From Telopea speciosissima (lineage: Eukaryota; Streptophyta; Magnoliopsida; Proteales; Proteaceae): a stretch of 64,000 nt of DNA. This document shows, in pieces, positions 1 through 10,659 of the stretch (the stretch's first letter is position 1; every line of letters starts with the position of its first letter). The position numbers and the translations under genes were made by a program. Location of the stretch: the NCBI RefSeq assembly GCF_018873765.1, contig NC_057919.1:59309484-59373483 (forward strand). Direction: 5' to 3'. The notes beneath the pieces are model-generated. The model saw only the letters and a program-made list of their open reading frames with translations. It was not told the origin of the DNA and did no database searches.

Positions 1-1254
1 CATAATCCAAGGGAGGTATATGTAATTTTTCACTTAAAGTATTTTTACCCAATCTTTCCTCATTACAAATTATGAATGTAAGATTTCATTGTCATAAGCC
101 CGAAACAAACAGATCTAAATCAACATTGAAAAATTGAAATAAATTAAAATCGTATCGTGCCAAAACCAAAATTAAAATGATAAAAAACTGAAGTTCCTTA
201 ACGGTTTGTTTTTGAACTCACTCATTCCTAGATTGAAACGACTTCAGCCCGACCGAAACTAGGTCGAAGCGACCATTTGACATCCCTACTGCTAGACCCA
301 TTTAACATGCCTAAATTACTTATTTAGGATTAATTATTACATATTAGTTTAAACTTATATAAGAGTTATATTATAATTACAAAGAAAAACTACATGTTAT
401 AAGTTTTTTTTTTATTGTTATTAGTTTATTACTACACTAACGAGGATTGAACAAAATCCCTAAAGTCAAGATCTCCATAGGGCATTCAAGAATACAATCA
501 AATAAAAAATAGAAAACAGGGATAGAATCACCAACCTTTTTTCGCATATATGGTGACGATGATCGCAGCGAAAAATAAAGACCAAAGATCTAGGTGTTTC
601 CCCTCTACTCCCAAAGTAACTGGCTTGATGAGAAAACCGAATGCACAGGGATGATGAACACTAAATATCTCCCTCTCTTACAAGAATGCACTTCTCAATA
701 GCAATTGAGAAATAGTAGTGATGGGTAGAGGGGGGATCTAGCTCTTTTTATATAGTAATTCCTATAGAGTCTAACTCATCACAGACTCACAGTCCCAATA
801 AAAATCTATCTGCCTACACTAAAGTCAGTCCATATAGGATTCCTAATATAACTCAATGACCCCCTTAATTAGACCAATAGCATAATTAGCTTGAGTTTTA
901 AGTTATTTAATATTAATCCATAATAGATAATATAGGATTTTATTTTAAATAGAATTCTAACGCACAACTTGCTATAGTATAGGATTTCATACTTTCAATT
1001 ATTTACATGTTTGGAGATTTATTTATGCACTTAGGAATTTTGTACGTATTTGACTCTTTGGGACTTTGAGCACATAGAACTAATAAGAAACCTACTGCCC
1101 ATTATTAAACGTAATGGTCTTAAGTTGAAATTGAAACCAAAATAAAACTGGACTGTATAAGCCAAACCGAATCGAATACATTTGGTACAAATTTGGTTTT
1201 GAATGTAATATCCCAAATCAGTTCGGTTCTAGCTCTAGTTTAGGAACTTTCGCT
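1..1254. other. AT-rich intergenic DNA, no gene seen
   Basis: No open frame here looks protein-coding. Around 270-288 the sequence ends in a TTTGACATCCCTA-like motif, resembling the right terminus of the hAT-like elements described elsewhere in the window (terminus TAGGGGTGTCAA in reverse), so the left edge of the window may hold the tail of such an element. The rest shows no repeat or gene signal I can support. Confidence 0.4.
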
Positions 1255-1890
1255 TCGAACCGAACCGGATTGAGTTACTAATATGTAATAGTATATATTA
1301 TTGATATTAGGTTTTTTAATAGTAATACAGTATAATATATTATGGAAGACCGTTCTCTACAAGGGAGCATGGCCCTACGCACGAGGGGACCAATGAGAGG
1401 GGACAAAGAGGCATCTTGCGGGGGTGGGATTTCAGCCTTTCACAGGGAATGGGCAGTCATTTCACCTGGCCCCACTATATTTGGGTGTGGGTGGTACACT
1501 TCCCCCACAGAGAATTTTTCTCTACATATTATATAATGGGGAAAAGAAAGCTACCTGGCCACATGGCCAACATAGCTCCTACACCTAGACACAGTATCAC
1601 CCTGGTCTCATGGAAACTACCACCCTACTCCATGGAAAGATGGAAATCCCAATGCGTGTGCATGCGCTCCCATTTATCAGCACACGCTTGTAGGCTTTAA
1701 AGGCCCAGATAGCGTTCTGTTGCCCTTATATAATATACTAAAATATTCATAATTGAACCGGGTATAGGAATTAGAACCGAACCATATAACAACTGAATAT
1801 TAGAACCAATTAAGAACCAAAACTGAACCAAGCCGAGTCGATTCATTTTGTATACAACTTTTAAAAAATGATTCGGTTTTTGGTTCAATT
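1120..1890. mobile_element. Degenerate hAT-like element with an inserted MITE-like segment
   Basis: Two flanks (about 1120-1275 and 1740-1890) are rich in GGTTCGGTT / AACCGAACC motifs, the same low-complexity style as the hAT-like elements at 10660, 29259 and 39632. Between them, about 1335-1735, lies a GC-richer block whose ends (TATATTATGGAAG at left, CCCTTATATAATATA at right) are loosely inverted, suggesting a MITE inserted into the older element. No exact termini or target-site duplication could be fixed. Confidence 0.3.
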
Positions 1891-1900
1891 ATGGCTCACA

Positions 1901-2235
1901 CCAACACTCTCATTGATTGACAAATACTACATTGCTACGTCTGGTGTGAAAGCATCTTTTTTTAAAGGGAAGAGAATGTAAATCTTTATTGGGCTTAATA
2001 TATTTTCAGTTTTTTCATAAAAAAAGAAGAAGAACAGGTTCCCCAAACCAAAACGTCCCAACCCAAGACCTATACAAATCGAGCTCTATGTTGGCTACAT
2101 TTCGGTTGACCAATACGCCCTTATACTCGAGGTTATACAATATGGTGTCCTACATGTACTATATCGATTATTGCCCACATTGATACCGATAGTTTGGGAA
2201 AATTACAAGATTGTGTTTATATCAATTTAGCCCAT
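1901..2235. other. Intergenic DNA, nothing recognised
   Basis: Low-complexity AT-rich sequence with short poly-A and poly-T runs. No coding or repeat signal seen. Confidence 0.4.
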
Positions 2236-2515
2236 GGTTTTAGTCCACAGTATTAGAATGGGTATCGATCAACCCTGAAATTGATACGGTATCAGATGGG
2301 TATCAACATGGATCGATCGTATTAGACAAATTTACCCTTGATTCTCCTTTAAAAATGAGTTTTTTTTTTTACCAATTTATCTCTTGTCCATACCATGTCA
2401 CCGATTTGATATCTACATGATATCGGGATCGATCACTTACAAAACCTATACGTATTGATCGATGTAGACGATACAATACCTAAGGCTTAATAACACCGAT
2501 ACCTCAAACCATGAT
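2236..2515. mobile_element. MITE of the ATCATGGTTTTA family
   Basis: It begins CCATGGTTTTAGTCCAC and ends ACCTCAAACCATGATT, so the termini are inverted repeats. The interior is full of GGTATCGAT / ATCGATACC words and contains an AAAAATGAGTTTTT block. The same arrangement occurs in both arms of the foldback at 33921-34183 and 34281-34534, so this is a dispersed non-autonomous family of about 255-285 bp. No transposase and no clear target-site duplication is visible, so the superfamily is unassigned. Confidence 0.6.
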
Positions 2516-2666
2516 TTAACCACCCAATCTTTTGTTTAACTAAAATAATCAAAACAAAAATGAACATTACAAAACTATCCAAATCAGTGTCTTACCCTCT
2601 CCTTCAATCTCTTTTAGACGTGTTTGCCCTTAACAGCCTTCTTCCTCAACCGTGTTGATCGCAACC

Positions 2667-3093
2667 TTTTTTTTTTTTTTTTTTTTTTTACCACGAATGA
2701 ACAACTTTATTAAAAGAAACTAAGAAAGAAAATATCCTTCTCATCGTAGTACAGGATACAAGAAAAGGGGGAGGGTGAACCCCCCCCCCCCCCCAAAAAA
2801 AAAAAAAAAAAAAAAAAACAAAAACAAAAGAAAATCCTAAAGGAGACGAACCCTTAACAAGAAAATGAGCTTTCCCATTGGAAGAACGGGGAATAAAGCA
2901 AAACCTAATAAAAACAAAAGAAGGAACTAACAGTAGGAAATCCTCAATTACAGCCTTGGAAACCCAATCAGGAGAGCTTGGGACATTATTACATGCATTA
3001 ACTAAAATAAACAATCGCTAAAGACTACCACAGACTTCAAACCCAAGGCCTGGGTAAGGACAAGACTCTCCCGCACAACTTCAGCTTCTAGCA
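2667..3093 (-). mobile_element. 5'-truncated LINE fragment with RNase H-like tail
   Basis: A minus-strand retroposon: on the plus strand it starts with a 23-base T run (the poly-A tail) and is flanked by a perfect 14-bp duplication TGTTGATCGCAACC at 2653-2666 and 3094-3107. On the minus strand the residues read like the RNase H-type domain near the C-terminus of plant L1 LINEs (ESLVLTQALGLKSVVVFSDC, then PSFVFIRFCFIPRSSNGKAH). Only the 3' end was copied, as is normal for target-primed reverse transcription. A G run followed by a T run (minus strand) interrupts the reading frame after the domain. No RT domain is present, so it is not autonomous. Confidence 0.75.
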
Positions 3094-3107
3094 TGTTGAT
3101 CGCAACC

Positions 3108-3493
3108 TGATAAAATGGTTTGACACGTCCAGCTAAGTTCCTCTGCAACTGAATATAGCCTGGTAGAGGATTCTTTGAGCCAACGAGGTGGGAGAGCTAG
3201 ACAATGGAAGTGGTGGCCACACGGATCATTAATAGGGGACTGACTACTGAGATGAGAGAGAGAGAGAAAGAAAGAGTGTTGGTTAGGTCAGAGTGGCTTT
3301 TCCTAGAAAAAATTTTTGCCGCTACCTAGGTTACAGGAATGTTCCTACTACATGGGCTTGCAGCCAAAGAAATGGAATAATTCACTTCCCCATAAGGTTC
3401 ACAAATACCCTCCTAGATTATAGTATTTTTCAAAATATCATTTATATTCTATTTCTTTGGTAGCAGGAACATTCTTGCAACCCGGGTAGCAGC
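3108..3493. other. Intergenic DNA
   Basis: No gene seen. A GA-rich stretch lies near 3250-3280. The motif AGGAA(T/C)(G/A)TTC near a CCTAGGTTAC or CCCGGGTAGC word occurs twice (about 3325-3350 and 3465-3490), possibly MITE-related, but no boundaries could be drawn. Confidence 0.3.
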
Positions 3494-3506
3494 AAAGTTT
3501 CATCCC

Positions 3507-3834
3507 CGGGTAACTCGGGTTAAGGTGGCGGTGCAAATGATTGTGGCAGCTTTTCAACCCCATTGGCAAGTGCAATGGTTGCTTGAAGAAATATGTGATT
3601 TGCGTGATGGGTTTCGCAGGTGTAGCTTTATCCATCATGTTAGGGAGATTATTACTTGTGCTGTTTTTTTGGCTGGGTTTGTGCGACATGTACATGAATT
3701 TGATCTTAGTATTAATTGTCTGCTGGAGGTGCTTTTCAATTTAATAAGGAATGATGCTTCTGGTATGACATACTACAGGCTGTAAGCTCTATATTCTACC
3801 TATATAAAAGCTCCTTTTAACCCAAAAAAAAAAA
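3507..3834 (+). mobile_element. 5'-truncated LINE fragment with RNase H-like tail
   Basis: A plus-strand retroposon ending in a 12-14-base A run and flanked by a perfect 13-bp duplication AAAGTTTCATCCC (3494-3506 and 3835-3847). The frame from about 3525 reads VQWLLEEICDLRDGFRRCSF then IHHVREIITCAVFLAGF, which fits the last part of the RNase H-like domain of plant LINE polyproteins (expected HVMREINTCADFLAG-like), ending at a stop before the tail. It is a dead-on-arrival 5' truncation. It is a separate event from the 2667-3093 copy, with a different target and the opposite strand. Confidence 0.7.
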
Positions 3835-3879
3835 AAAGTTTCATCCCTTTTCCCACGTAACGCGCCTATGTTACATATA

Positions 3880-4120
3880 AAAATAAATAAAGAGAAAATT
3901 ACTCTGCTGACCTTTCTGACAAATACACAGACCTCCCCTTCCGTTCTGACAAATACAAATGTACCCCCAGATGCTAACGACATTAAAAAAATGAGAAAAT
4001 TATAAGGACCTACCCTGAGTTTTGCCTTAAATATACGGATTTCCCCTGTGTTTCCAAAATATACAGTCAACCCCATTTGACTAACACTATTAATGGAAAA
4101 AAAAAAAAAAAAAACAACCA
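3880..4120. repeat. MITE or Mutator-like terminal remnant
   Basis: Two similar blocks begin GAGAAAATTA (about 3894 and 3991) and continue with phrases such as CCTGTGTTTCCAAAATATACAG. The style matches long-TIR Mutator-type ends seen later in the window, but no opposite terminus was found. No coding potential. Confidence 0.25.
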
Positions 4121-4280
4121 AACTACGAATTTAATCTTTCACTAAAAGCACACCCTTTCGCTAAAAGCACTCAACTGAGCTTCATTCCTGCAACTTCATC
4201 ATTTCCAACCGAGCTTCAATCGTACAACTCAACCACGCGGAACTACAAATTATAGCCTCTTACTATTTATTGACTCAAAG

Positions 4281-5143
4281 TGATGCGTCATAGAATCCCC
4301 CAACCAACCAAAAGCTGCCACGTAAACGTACTGGAACTGAATTCGAGGACCGAGCCGAACTATCATGGAACCGAGCCAAACTCAAGGACCAAGCCGACCT
4401 TGCCGAACTGAGCCAAGGGACTCCAAATCGAGCACTGAGACCTAGGCCGAGCACTGAGGCCGTGATAGGGCATAAAATCACCTCACCAATTAGAAGCTAC
4501 CACGTGGCCGACCTGAGGTCACTCCAAGAACCGAACTGAGCTGAGCAGGAAACCGAGCTGACCCGGTCTCCGATAGGTCACCTGACAGAGCTGAGCTCAC
4601 ACAAGTCAGCCGAGGCTGAGGCGAGGTCTGAGCCGAGCTCACACAAATCAGCCGGGGCTGAGGCCAAGCTTTGAGCCGAGCTTGCACAAGTCAGCCATAA
4701 ACTCCTGACTGAGCATACACAGGACAACCTAGGCCGAGGTGACATCCGAGACCGACCTACCAGGCCGAGCCCTCCACCAAGGTCATCATAATGACCAGCC
4801 GGGAATTACAGAGCCACGCCAACACATCCCAAGAATCACGGGATAAGGATCGAGCCACGATCCCAGCGCGATACGGAATCACACTTTACATGGACTCTTA
4901 CCTTAATAAGAGTCCGACCCCGAAAATGACTCTCCACTTCGCTCTACGCGAGAGAGCCTTCCAAAAGAAGAACTCCTACCATACTAGGACTCTCCCAACC
5001 GCCTCACGTCATCCACGCTCTATAAATACCCAGGTGCGTCGGAGATTCCTAGGTCGGAGGCACACCGGCTCTCTTGCGCTCACTCGATTTTTTGCAGGTT
5101 CATCCGTGGGCGAACCGGGCACCAGAGGTTTCCACACGCAACA
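4281..5143 (+). repeat. Element A 5' LTR
   Basis: 863 bp, TG...CA. A TATA box (TATAAATA) lies at 5021-5028. Compared with the 3' LTR it lacks about 70 bp just after the TATA box and differs at many positions, so the insertion is old. The stretch is very rich in CCGAG/GCCGA words, as in the LTRs of element B. Confidence 0.85.
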
Positions 5144-5145
5144 GA

Positions 5146-5163
5146 TTTGGCGCCGTCTGTGGG
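5146..5163 (+). other. Element A primer-binding site
   Basis: TTTGGCGCCGTCTGTGGG begins two bases after the 5' LTR. The same site follows the 5' LTRs of elements B (18251) and C (minus strand, ending at 63921). A near-copy adjoins the LTR of remnant D. Confidence 0.8.
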
Positions 5164-5214
5164 AACGACATCAGCAAGTCGTTGTCATTTCTACCAACCT
5201 CAAGAGTAGCAACA

Positions 5215-7428
5215 ATGGTGCACACGAGATCAGGTCAACATGGCTCAACCTCTCAAGGAGATGAGCTGCAACCTAATAGGCAGGCGAGACAATCGCCACC
5301 CCCGGAGACATGGCGGCAAGGGCGGGCAAGAAGACCCCCACGAGGGGAAGGTGCTTCACGCAATGCGGGTACCGCTGTCAATCCCACGCCACCAGTGAAC
5401 GGGGGCAATGGGGGAAGTGTACTGGACACGGTGGCGGCGGTAGACCAGACTCAGGCCGAGCTGAATGGGCTGAACTTGCAGCCGCCACCACCTTTGCCGG
5501 AGAGTTTGGATCCTGAAGGGCTGGCGAATAATCGGCAAGTCATGGATTTGCAATTGCAGATGCTTCAAACTAACGAGATGCTGCGAACCTTCATGACTCA
5601 GATGGCTCAGGGTGGGCTGATGGGTCAGCCACTGGTAGCGCCCCGGCTGGCACTCGCGCGTGTCATAGATCAATAGCAGCAAGGTGGTCAACAGAGGGCC
5701 GAGCTGAGCCGAGCTGCGTCATCTCATCCCCGGGGCAGAAAAACTCCCCCTCCCCAAGCTAGCAGGGGAAATCGGCCGGACGAGCGAGGACACCGTCGAA
5801 GCCCGAGGGCCGCAGAGGACATCGAGCCAGCCGGGTCGACTGCAAGGAGATCGGTCTTTTTTGGGCGACTCGGTGACGGTGAAGGACCGAGGAGACACCA
5901 AGATCGGCGTGAAGAGCCCCAAGGGCGATGCGCTACAAGGGAAGAAGAGGATTCTCGCCATAGCCCCTGGTGACGAAGTCCACTTTGCCGGAGAGATGGA
6001 CGAAGGATCCCACATGAGTCTGACCATAGAGATGACGGGCGCGCGAGGAGAAGTGATGTTGGCCGAGTTGACCATAATGGCTGGCCTCGTCAACACGAGC
6101 GAGAGGATCAGGTTGGCCGACCTCATCAGGATGAGCTGGCCGACCAGAACGACCGACTTCAGCAGGAAAAAGCGCAAGACCCCATCCGAGTTGAGGAACA
6201 AAATGGTCGAGCTCCAGAATCTGAAATGGAGAAAAAGCTTAGGGAGCTGACCGAGCAAGTTGAAGGGCTTAAGAAACAAGCAACTCCGGATGCCTACTCA
6301 CTGGTCGGGCATCACCCCTATCTGCCTGAGATCATGACAGCACCGCTTCCAATAGGGTTCAAACCACCTCCCTTTGACCGGTATGATGGGACTACCGACC
6401 TGACCGACCACGTCAACTACTTCAACGCAATGATGACCATGTATGGCGGGACTGAGATTGTTTCTTATCGAGCTTTCCCCTCGTCCCTAAAGGGTGCGGT
6501 AACTTCTTGGTTCTCATGGCTACCGCCGAACTCTATTACAAGCTTTGCCCAACTTTGTCGTGCCTTCGTCACGCGTTTCCAAAGTAGCATGAAGCATAAG
6601 AAGACGATGGTGAACCTCCTCAACGTGAAACAGAGGTCGGACGAGTCGATCCGATCGTATGTCTCCTGGTTCAATAAAGAATCCCTAGATGTTAGAGACC
6701 TGGATGAGGCCACAGCTCACACCGCGATGAGCAATGGACTTACACATGAAGACCTGATCAAGGACTTGGCTTGAAAGCCGACCAAAAGTATGGCCGAGCT
6801 CCTTGACAGGTGTAACAAGTTTACGAAAATGGAAGACGTTCTCCAAGCATGCAAGGGGAATGAAAACGAGGGAGAGAAGAAAAGGTCAGCGACCGATGAC
6901 CGAAGGGATGAAAAATGGACCAAGACTGACCGTAGAGCCGAGAGCTCAGACCAGGCTCAGAGTCCCAAGTACACTCCCTTAAACACGTCGCGGAAGGAAA
7001 TTTTGATGCAAATTCAAGACGACGAGTACATACGCCGACCTCGACCGATGCAAGCCGGGTCATCCCAAAACCCCAACAAGTACTGCCTATTCCACAAGGA
7101 CGAAGGCCACGACACCGAGGAGTGCTACCAGCTGAAACAAGAAATCGAAGAGCTGATCAGAGCAGGGCACTTGAAGCGATACATCAAGGGGAGCTGAGAA
7201 GAACGTGGAAGTCGACGACCCGAACACCGCAATCTAAGGAAGTCCGATCTGAGGTCTGAGAGCCGAAGGACCGAGCGCGATGAGGACAAGGTCCGAGCAG
7301 AAAAGAAGGATGACGGATCTGGGCCGAGCAATGAGAAAGGAGCTTCCATATACACCATCCTCGAAGAGCCTCGACATGAATCCACCCGAAAAGCCAAGGC
7401 GAATGCTTGATTCATCGAAATCGCGGAG
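5215..7428 (+). pseudogene. gag: Element A gag (broken)
   Basis: One reading frame runs from MVHTRSGQHGSTS (5215) into the protease and is interrupted by in-frame stops at 5674 (TAG), about 5970 (TGA), 6772 (TGA), 7195 (TGA) and about 7408 (TGA). The capsid-type retrotransposon gag domain sits at about 6330-6720 (PLPIGFKPPPFDRYDGTTD, then SSMKHKKTMVNLLNVKQR). A zinc-knuckle-like CxxH / GHDTEEC motif lies at about 7080-7125 (KYCLFHKDEGHDTEECYQL). Where element B still reads through, the changed codons fit C-to-T decay: CGA to TGA at 7195 and again near 7408. Gag would assemble the particle that packages element RNA. This copy cannot make a full-length protein. Confidence 0.8.
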
Positions 7429-8110
7429 ATGCCGAGCAAAAGGCCGAAGGCGACGATCTCCTTCTCTGAGGCCGACCTCGAAGGTATAAGTTTATCTCAT
7501 GGTGATGCTTTGGTGGTACAGGTAAAAATAGCAAGGAGACCTGTTCAACTCGTATTGATCGATACGGGAGCATCCGTGGATCTTATGTCGCTGGACATGT
7601 ATCGACAGTTCAGCTTCGGGGATAAGGCGCTCAAACCGGAAGGCACCTCACTCCATGGATTCTCGGGGGCTGTCGCCACGATCAAAGGGTCAATAGACCT
7701 CCTGGTCATGTTCGGGCAAGCCATCCAAGTCAAGTTCATGGTGGTACGGTCGGTGGTGGCCTTCAACGCCATACTTGGTCGCCTGTCGCTCACCGCCCTC
7801 CAAGCTATCATCTCGCCAATACACTTGAAGATGAAATTTCCCACGGAGAACGGCATCGGAGAAATCCGAGGTGATCAAAAGAGAGCTCAAGAGTGCTACA
7901 CCACCTTTGTCAAGCAAAACAAAGGAAATGTCCGAGGAATGGCTATGTGCGTTGAGCACCTCCCTAAAGACTAGTAGGATGAGCTCACCAAAAGGCGTGG
8001 AAGGCCCGTGGAAGACCTCATCCTGTTCTCCCTTAAGTGACGAAGACCCAACAAAGACGGTACCGAGGCCTTGGAACTTAAAATATTTGAAGAAATTTTT
8101 TCAGTAATTT
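7429..8110 (+). pseudogene. pro: Element A aspartic protease fused to pol 3' tail
   Basis: In the same frame as gag, 7429-7974 carries a retropepsin-type active site LIDTGASVDLM near 7550-7585 and the second conserved block FNAILGRLSL near 7760-7790. A TAG at 7972 replaces the glutamine seen in element B (EDQRDEL). After DELTKRRGRPVEDL the sequence joins, near 8050, to ACGGTACCGAGGCCTTGGAA. In element B that is found only at the very end of pol (about 24113-24134). Everything between (RT, RNase H, integrase) has therefore been removed in one deletion. An AATAAA lies at 8190. Confidence 0.75.
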
Positions 8111-8241
8111 TCTTAAGTATTTTGCTCGGCACAGCTCATGACAAGCATTTATGTATTCGGCTTCAGCCTCGACATTCTTGATTCAATGAAATAAAGTCTT
8201 TTCTCCACTTGCTTAGCGCACTTGCAACACGTCGGGCGGAC

Positions 8242-8757
8242 CAAGTTGTAAGATCGGTCCTCATAGACCTGGCTGACCTCAAAGACCGACCCTCATAGGT
8301 CGACAACCAAGTCATAAGACCGGTCCTCATAGACCTGGCCGACCTCAAAGACTAACCCTCATAGGACTAATGACAACCAAGTCATCGGCAACCAAGTCGT
8401 AAGACCGGTCCTCATAGACCTGGCCGACCTCAAAGACCGACCCTCATAGGTCGGCAACCAAGTCGTAAGATTGGTCCTCATAGACCTGGCCGACTTCAAA
8501 CACCGACCCTCATAGGTTGGCAACCAAGTCGTAAAACCGGTCCTCATAGACCTGGCCGACCTCAAAGACCGACCCTCATAGGTCGGCAACCAAGTCGTAA
8601 GACCGGTCCTCATAGACCTGGCCGACCTCTAAGACCGACCCTCATAGGTCGGCAACCAAGTCGTAAGACCGGTCCTCATAGACCTAGCCGACCTCAAAGA
8701 CCGACCCTCATAGGTCGGCAATCAAGTCATAAGACCAGCCCACAAAGACTGGCCGAC
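8242..8757. repeat. 66-bp tandem repeat of element A
   Basis: About 7.8 copies of a 66-bp unit, with starts at 8242, 8308, 8393, 8459, 8525, 8591, 8657 and 8723 (one irregular junction before 8393). The core words are AAGACCGGTCCTCATAGACC and GACCGACCCTCATAGGTCGG. Because 66 is a multiple of three, long spurious frames appear on the minus strand with 22-residue periodicity. The same unit is present in element B at 24252-24590. Confidence 0.9.
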
Positions 8758-9404
8758 GCCTGAACCAACAAGAGCAAACTCTCCCCATGGTCGAGCTGAA
8801 CAAAGTCTAAAACTAAGCCAAGGCATTACGCTCAACTATGGAGGCTGCTCGGCCACACAACCACTTATGTGGTAGCCGACCTGAGCTGACCGCTGGGGAC
8901 AGCAAATTAACCAAGGCGAAAGTCATCCTGACCTCGGACATGGCATGGCCGAACCGACGACCCGATAAAGCATAGCTAAAAAATAGCCAAGTCCTTAAGC
9001 TCGACTAATAGAACGGGTCGTCAGCTACAACATACACAAGGAAAAGAAGGCTAAAATTGCCGAGCTAAAACACTTAGACAAATTTTGAGAAATGAAATTT
9101 TCATTGATTAAAGAGCCGACTGCTCGGCATAGTACATAGAGAGTAAGCCCGACCCGATACATACCAAAAAAAAAAAGAGGGAGAGTTCAGCATGATTCAA
9201 CGATCCAGATCAAAAGACGGTTCGAAATCCCGAGCATCATCATTACGCCGAGTAACGTGGCATTGACACCCCAACTGACAAACCGTACAACGTCAAATCG
9301 CCGAAGGAAAAGAGCCTGGACTTAGCCTCGGAACAAAACCGTTAAGCGAAGCGAAAGATGACACTCATCAAGGACGAGCCGAGCCTTGATGAGTGGGGGG
9401 CCTA
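8758..9404 (+). other. Element A 3' untranslated region and polypurine tract
   Basis: No coding sequence. It aligns in blocks with the two edges of the corresponding region of element B, from ACTTAGACAAATTTTGA (about 9075) and from CATGATTCAACG (about 9190), but lacks the 2.4-kb antisense gene that separates these blocks in B. An A-run near 9165 marks the join. The polypurine tract GAGTGGGGGG (9391-9400) immediately precedes the 3' LTR. Confidence 0.7.
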
Positions 9405-10366
9405 TGATGCGTCATAGAATCCCCCAACCAACCAAAAGCTGCCATGTAAACGTACTGGGACTGAATCTGAGGACCGAGCCGAGCTATCATGGAACAGAGC
9501 CAAACTCAAGGACCGAGACGACCTGGCCGAACTGAGCCAAGGGACTCCAAACCGAGCACTGAGACAGAGGCCGAGGTCGAGCACTAAAGCCGGAGCCAAG
9601 GCCGAGCACTGAGGCCGTGATAGGGCATAAAATCACCTCACCAATTAGAAGCTGCCACGTGGCCGACTTGAGGTCAGTCCAAGAATCGAACTGAGCTGAG
9701 CAGGAAACCGAGCCGACCCGATCTCCGATTGGTCACCTGACAGAGCCGAGTTCACACAAGTCAGCCGGGGCTGAGGCCGAGCTCTGAGCCGAGCTCACAC
9801 AAATTAGTCGGGGCTGAGGCCAAGCTCTCACAAGTCAGCCATAAACTCCTGACCGAGCATACACAAGACAACCTAGGCAGAGGTGACTGCCGAGACTGAC
9901 CTACCAGGCCGACCTCCGAGGCCGAGCCCTCCACCAAGGTCATCATAATGATCTGCCGGGAATTGCAGAGCCACTTCAGCACATCCCAAGAATCACAGGA
10001 TAAGGATCGAGCCACGATCCCAGCGCGATACGGAATCACACTTTACATGGACTCTTACCTTAATAAGAGTCCGACCCTGAAAATGACTCTCCACTTCGCT
10101 CTACGCAAGAGAGCCTTCCAAAAGAAGAACTCCTACCATACTAGGACTCTCCCAACCGCCTCACCTCATCCACCCTCTATAAATACACAGGTATGGAGCA
10201 CAATTCCAGACCTTACTTTCACTAGCTGTTACGTTGTCGCATTGGAGACCTAACTTGAGCGTTGGAGATTCTTAGGCCGGAGCCACACCGGCTCTCTTGC
10301 GCTCACTCGGTTTTTTGTAGGCTCATCCGTGGGCGAACCGGGCACCAAAGGTTTCCACAAGCAACA
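9405..10366 (+). repeat. Element A 3' LTR
   Basis: 962 bp, same termini as the 5' LTR, with a TATA box at about 10178. It retains the segment after the TATA box (about 10192-10260) that is deleted from the 5' LTR, and has a short duplication of a GAGGCCGAG-type word near 9570-9610. Confidence 0.85.
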
Positions 10367-10651
10367 CAACACTCCATCTAAAAATCTCCATGAAAATTCC
10401 AACACAGACCAGCGATTTTCCTGTCAATGCTCTTTCTTCAAGGCTCTAACTGCATAAATTTTCGATTTTATTCTTTCCCTTTAGCCCTTCTCTTTATTTT
10501 TGTTGCCAATAGAATCTGACCTTACTGATGTAGACATCCTAAAAGACATGAACAGATAATGGGATGATGACCTAAGGTTAATCTCCAATGATAAAGTCAA
10601 ATTCAAGCAATAGTTAATATGAAGAGTAGAATTCGGTAAGAGTAGTAACTG
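10367..10651. other. Intergenic DNA
   Basis: AT-rich sequence between element A and the hAT-like element. No gene or repeat recognised. Confidence 0.4.
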
Positions 10652-10659
10652 TGATTACC

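Larger units (their letters stand above)
4281..10366 (+). mobile_element. Element A: non-autonomous Tat-lineage Ty3/gypsy retrotransposon (gag-protease only)
   Basis: Two LTRs (4281-5143 and 9405-10366) start TGATGCGTCATAGAATCCCC and end TTTCCACACGCAACA or TTTCCACAAGCAACA. The 5' LTR is followed by the primer-binding-type sequence TTTGGCGCCGTCTGTGGG, and the 3' LTR is preceded by the purine tract GAGTGGGGGG. The interior codes for gag and an aspartic protease, then jumps directly to the 3' end of pol. Compared with element B, RT, RNase H and integrase (about 3.1 kb) and the opposite-strand gene (about 2.4 kb) are both missing. The 5-bp flanks (CAAAG, CAACA) match only in part, so the duplication has decayed or the ends have recombined. 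Confidence 0.85.

Noticed and set aside
1342..1700. Two overlapping plus-strand frames in the GC-richer block
   Set aside because: They look like open frames by composition inside a MITE-like insertion, with no protein family features.
8163..8613. Minus-strand frames with 22-residue repeats; the same in element B at 24155-24601
   Set aside because: The 66-bp tandem unit is a multiple of three and stays open by chance. The repeat is shared as DNA, not as a protein with any known family.
8242..8757. CRISPR-like look of regularly spaced repeats
   Set aside because: Units are contiguous tandem copies without unique spacers, in a plant retrotransposon.
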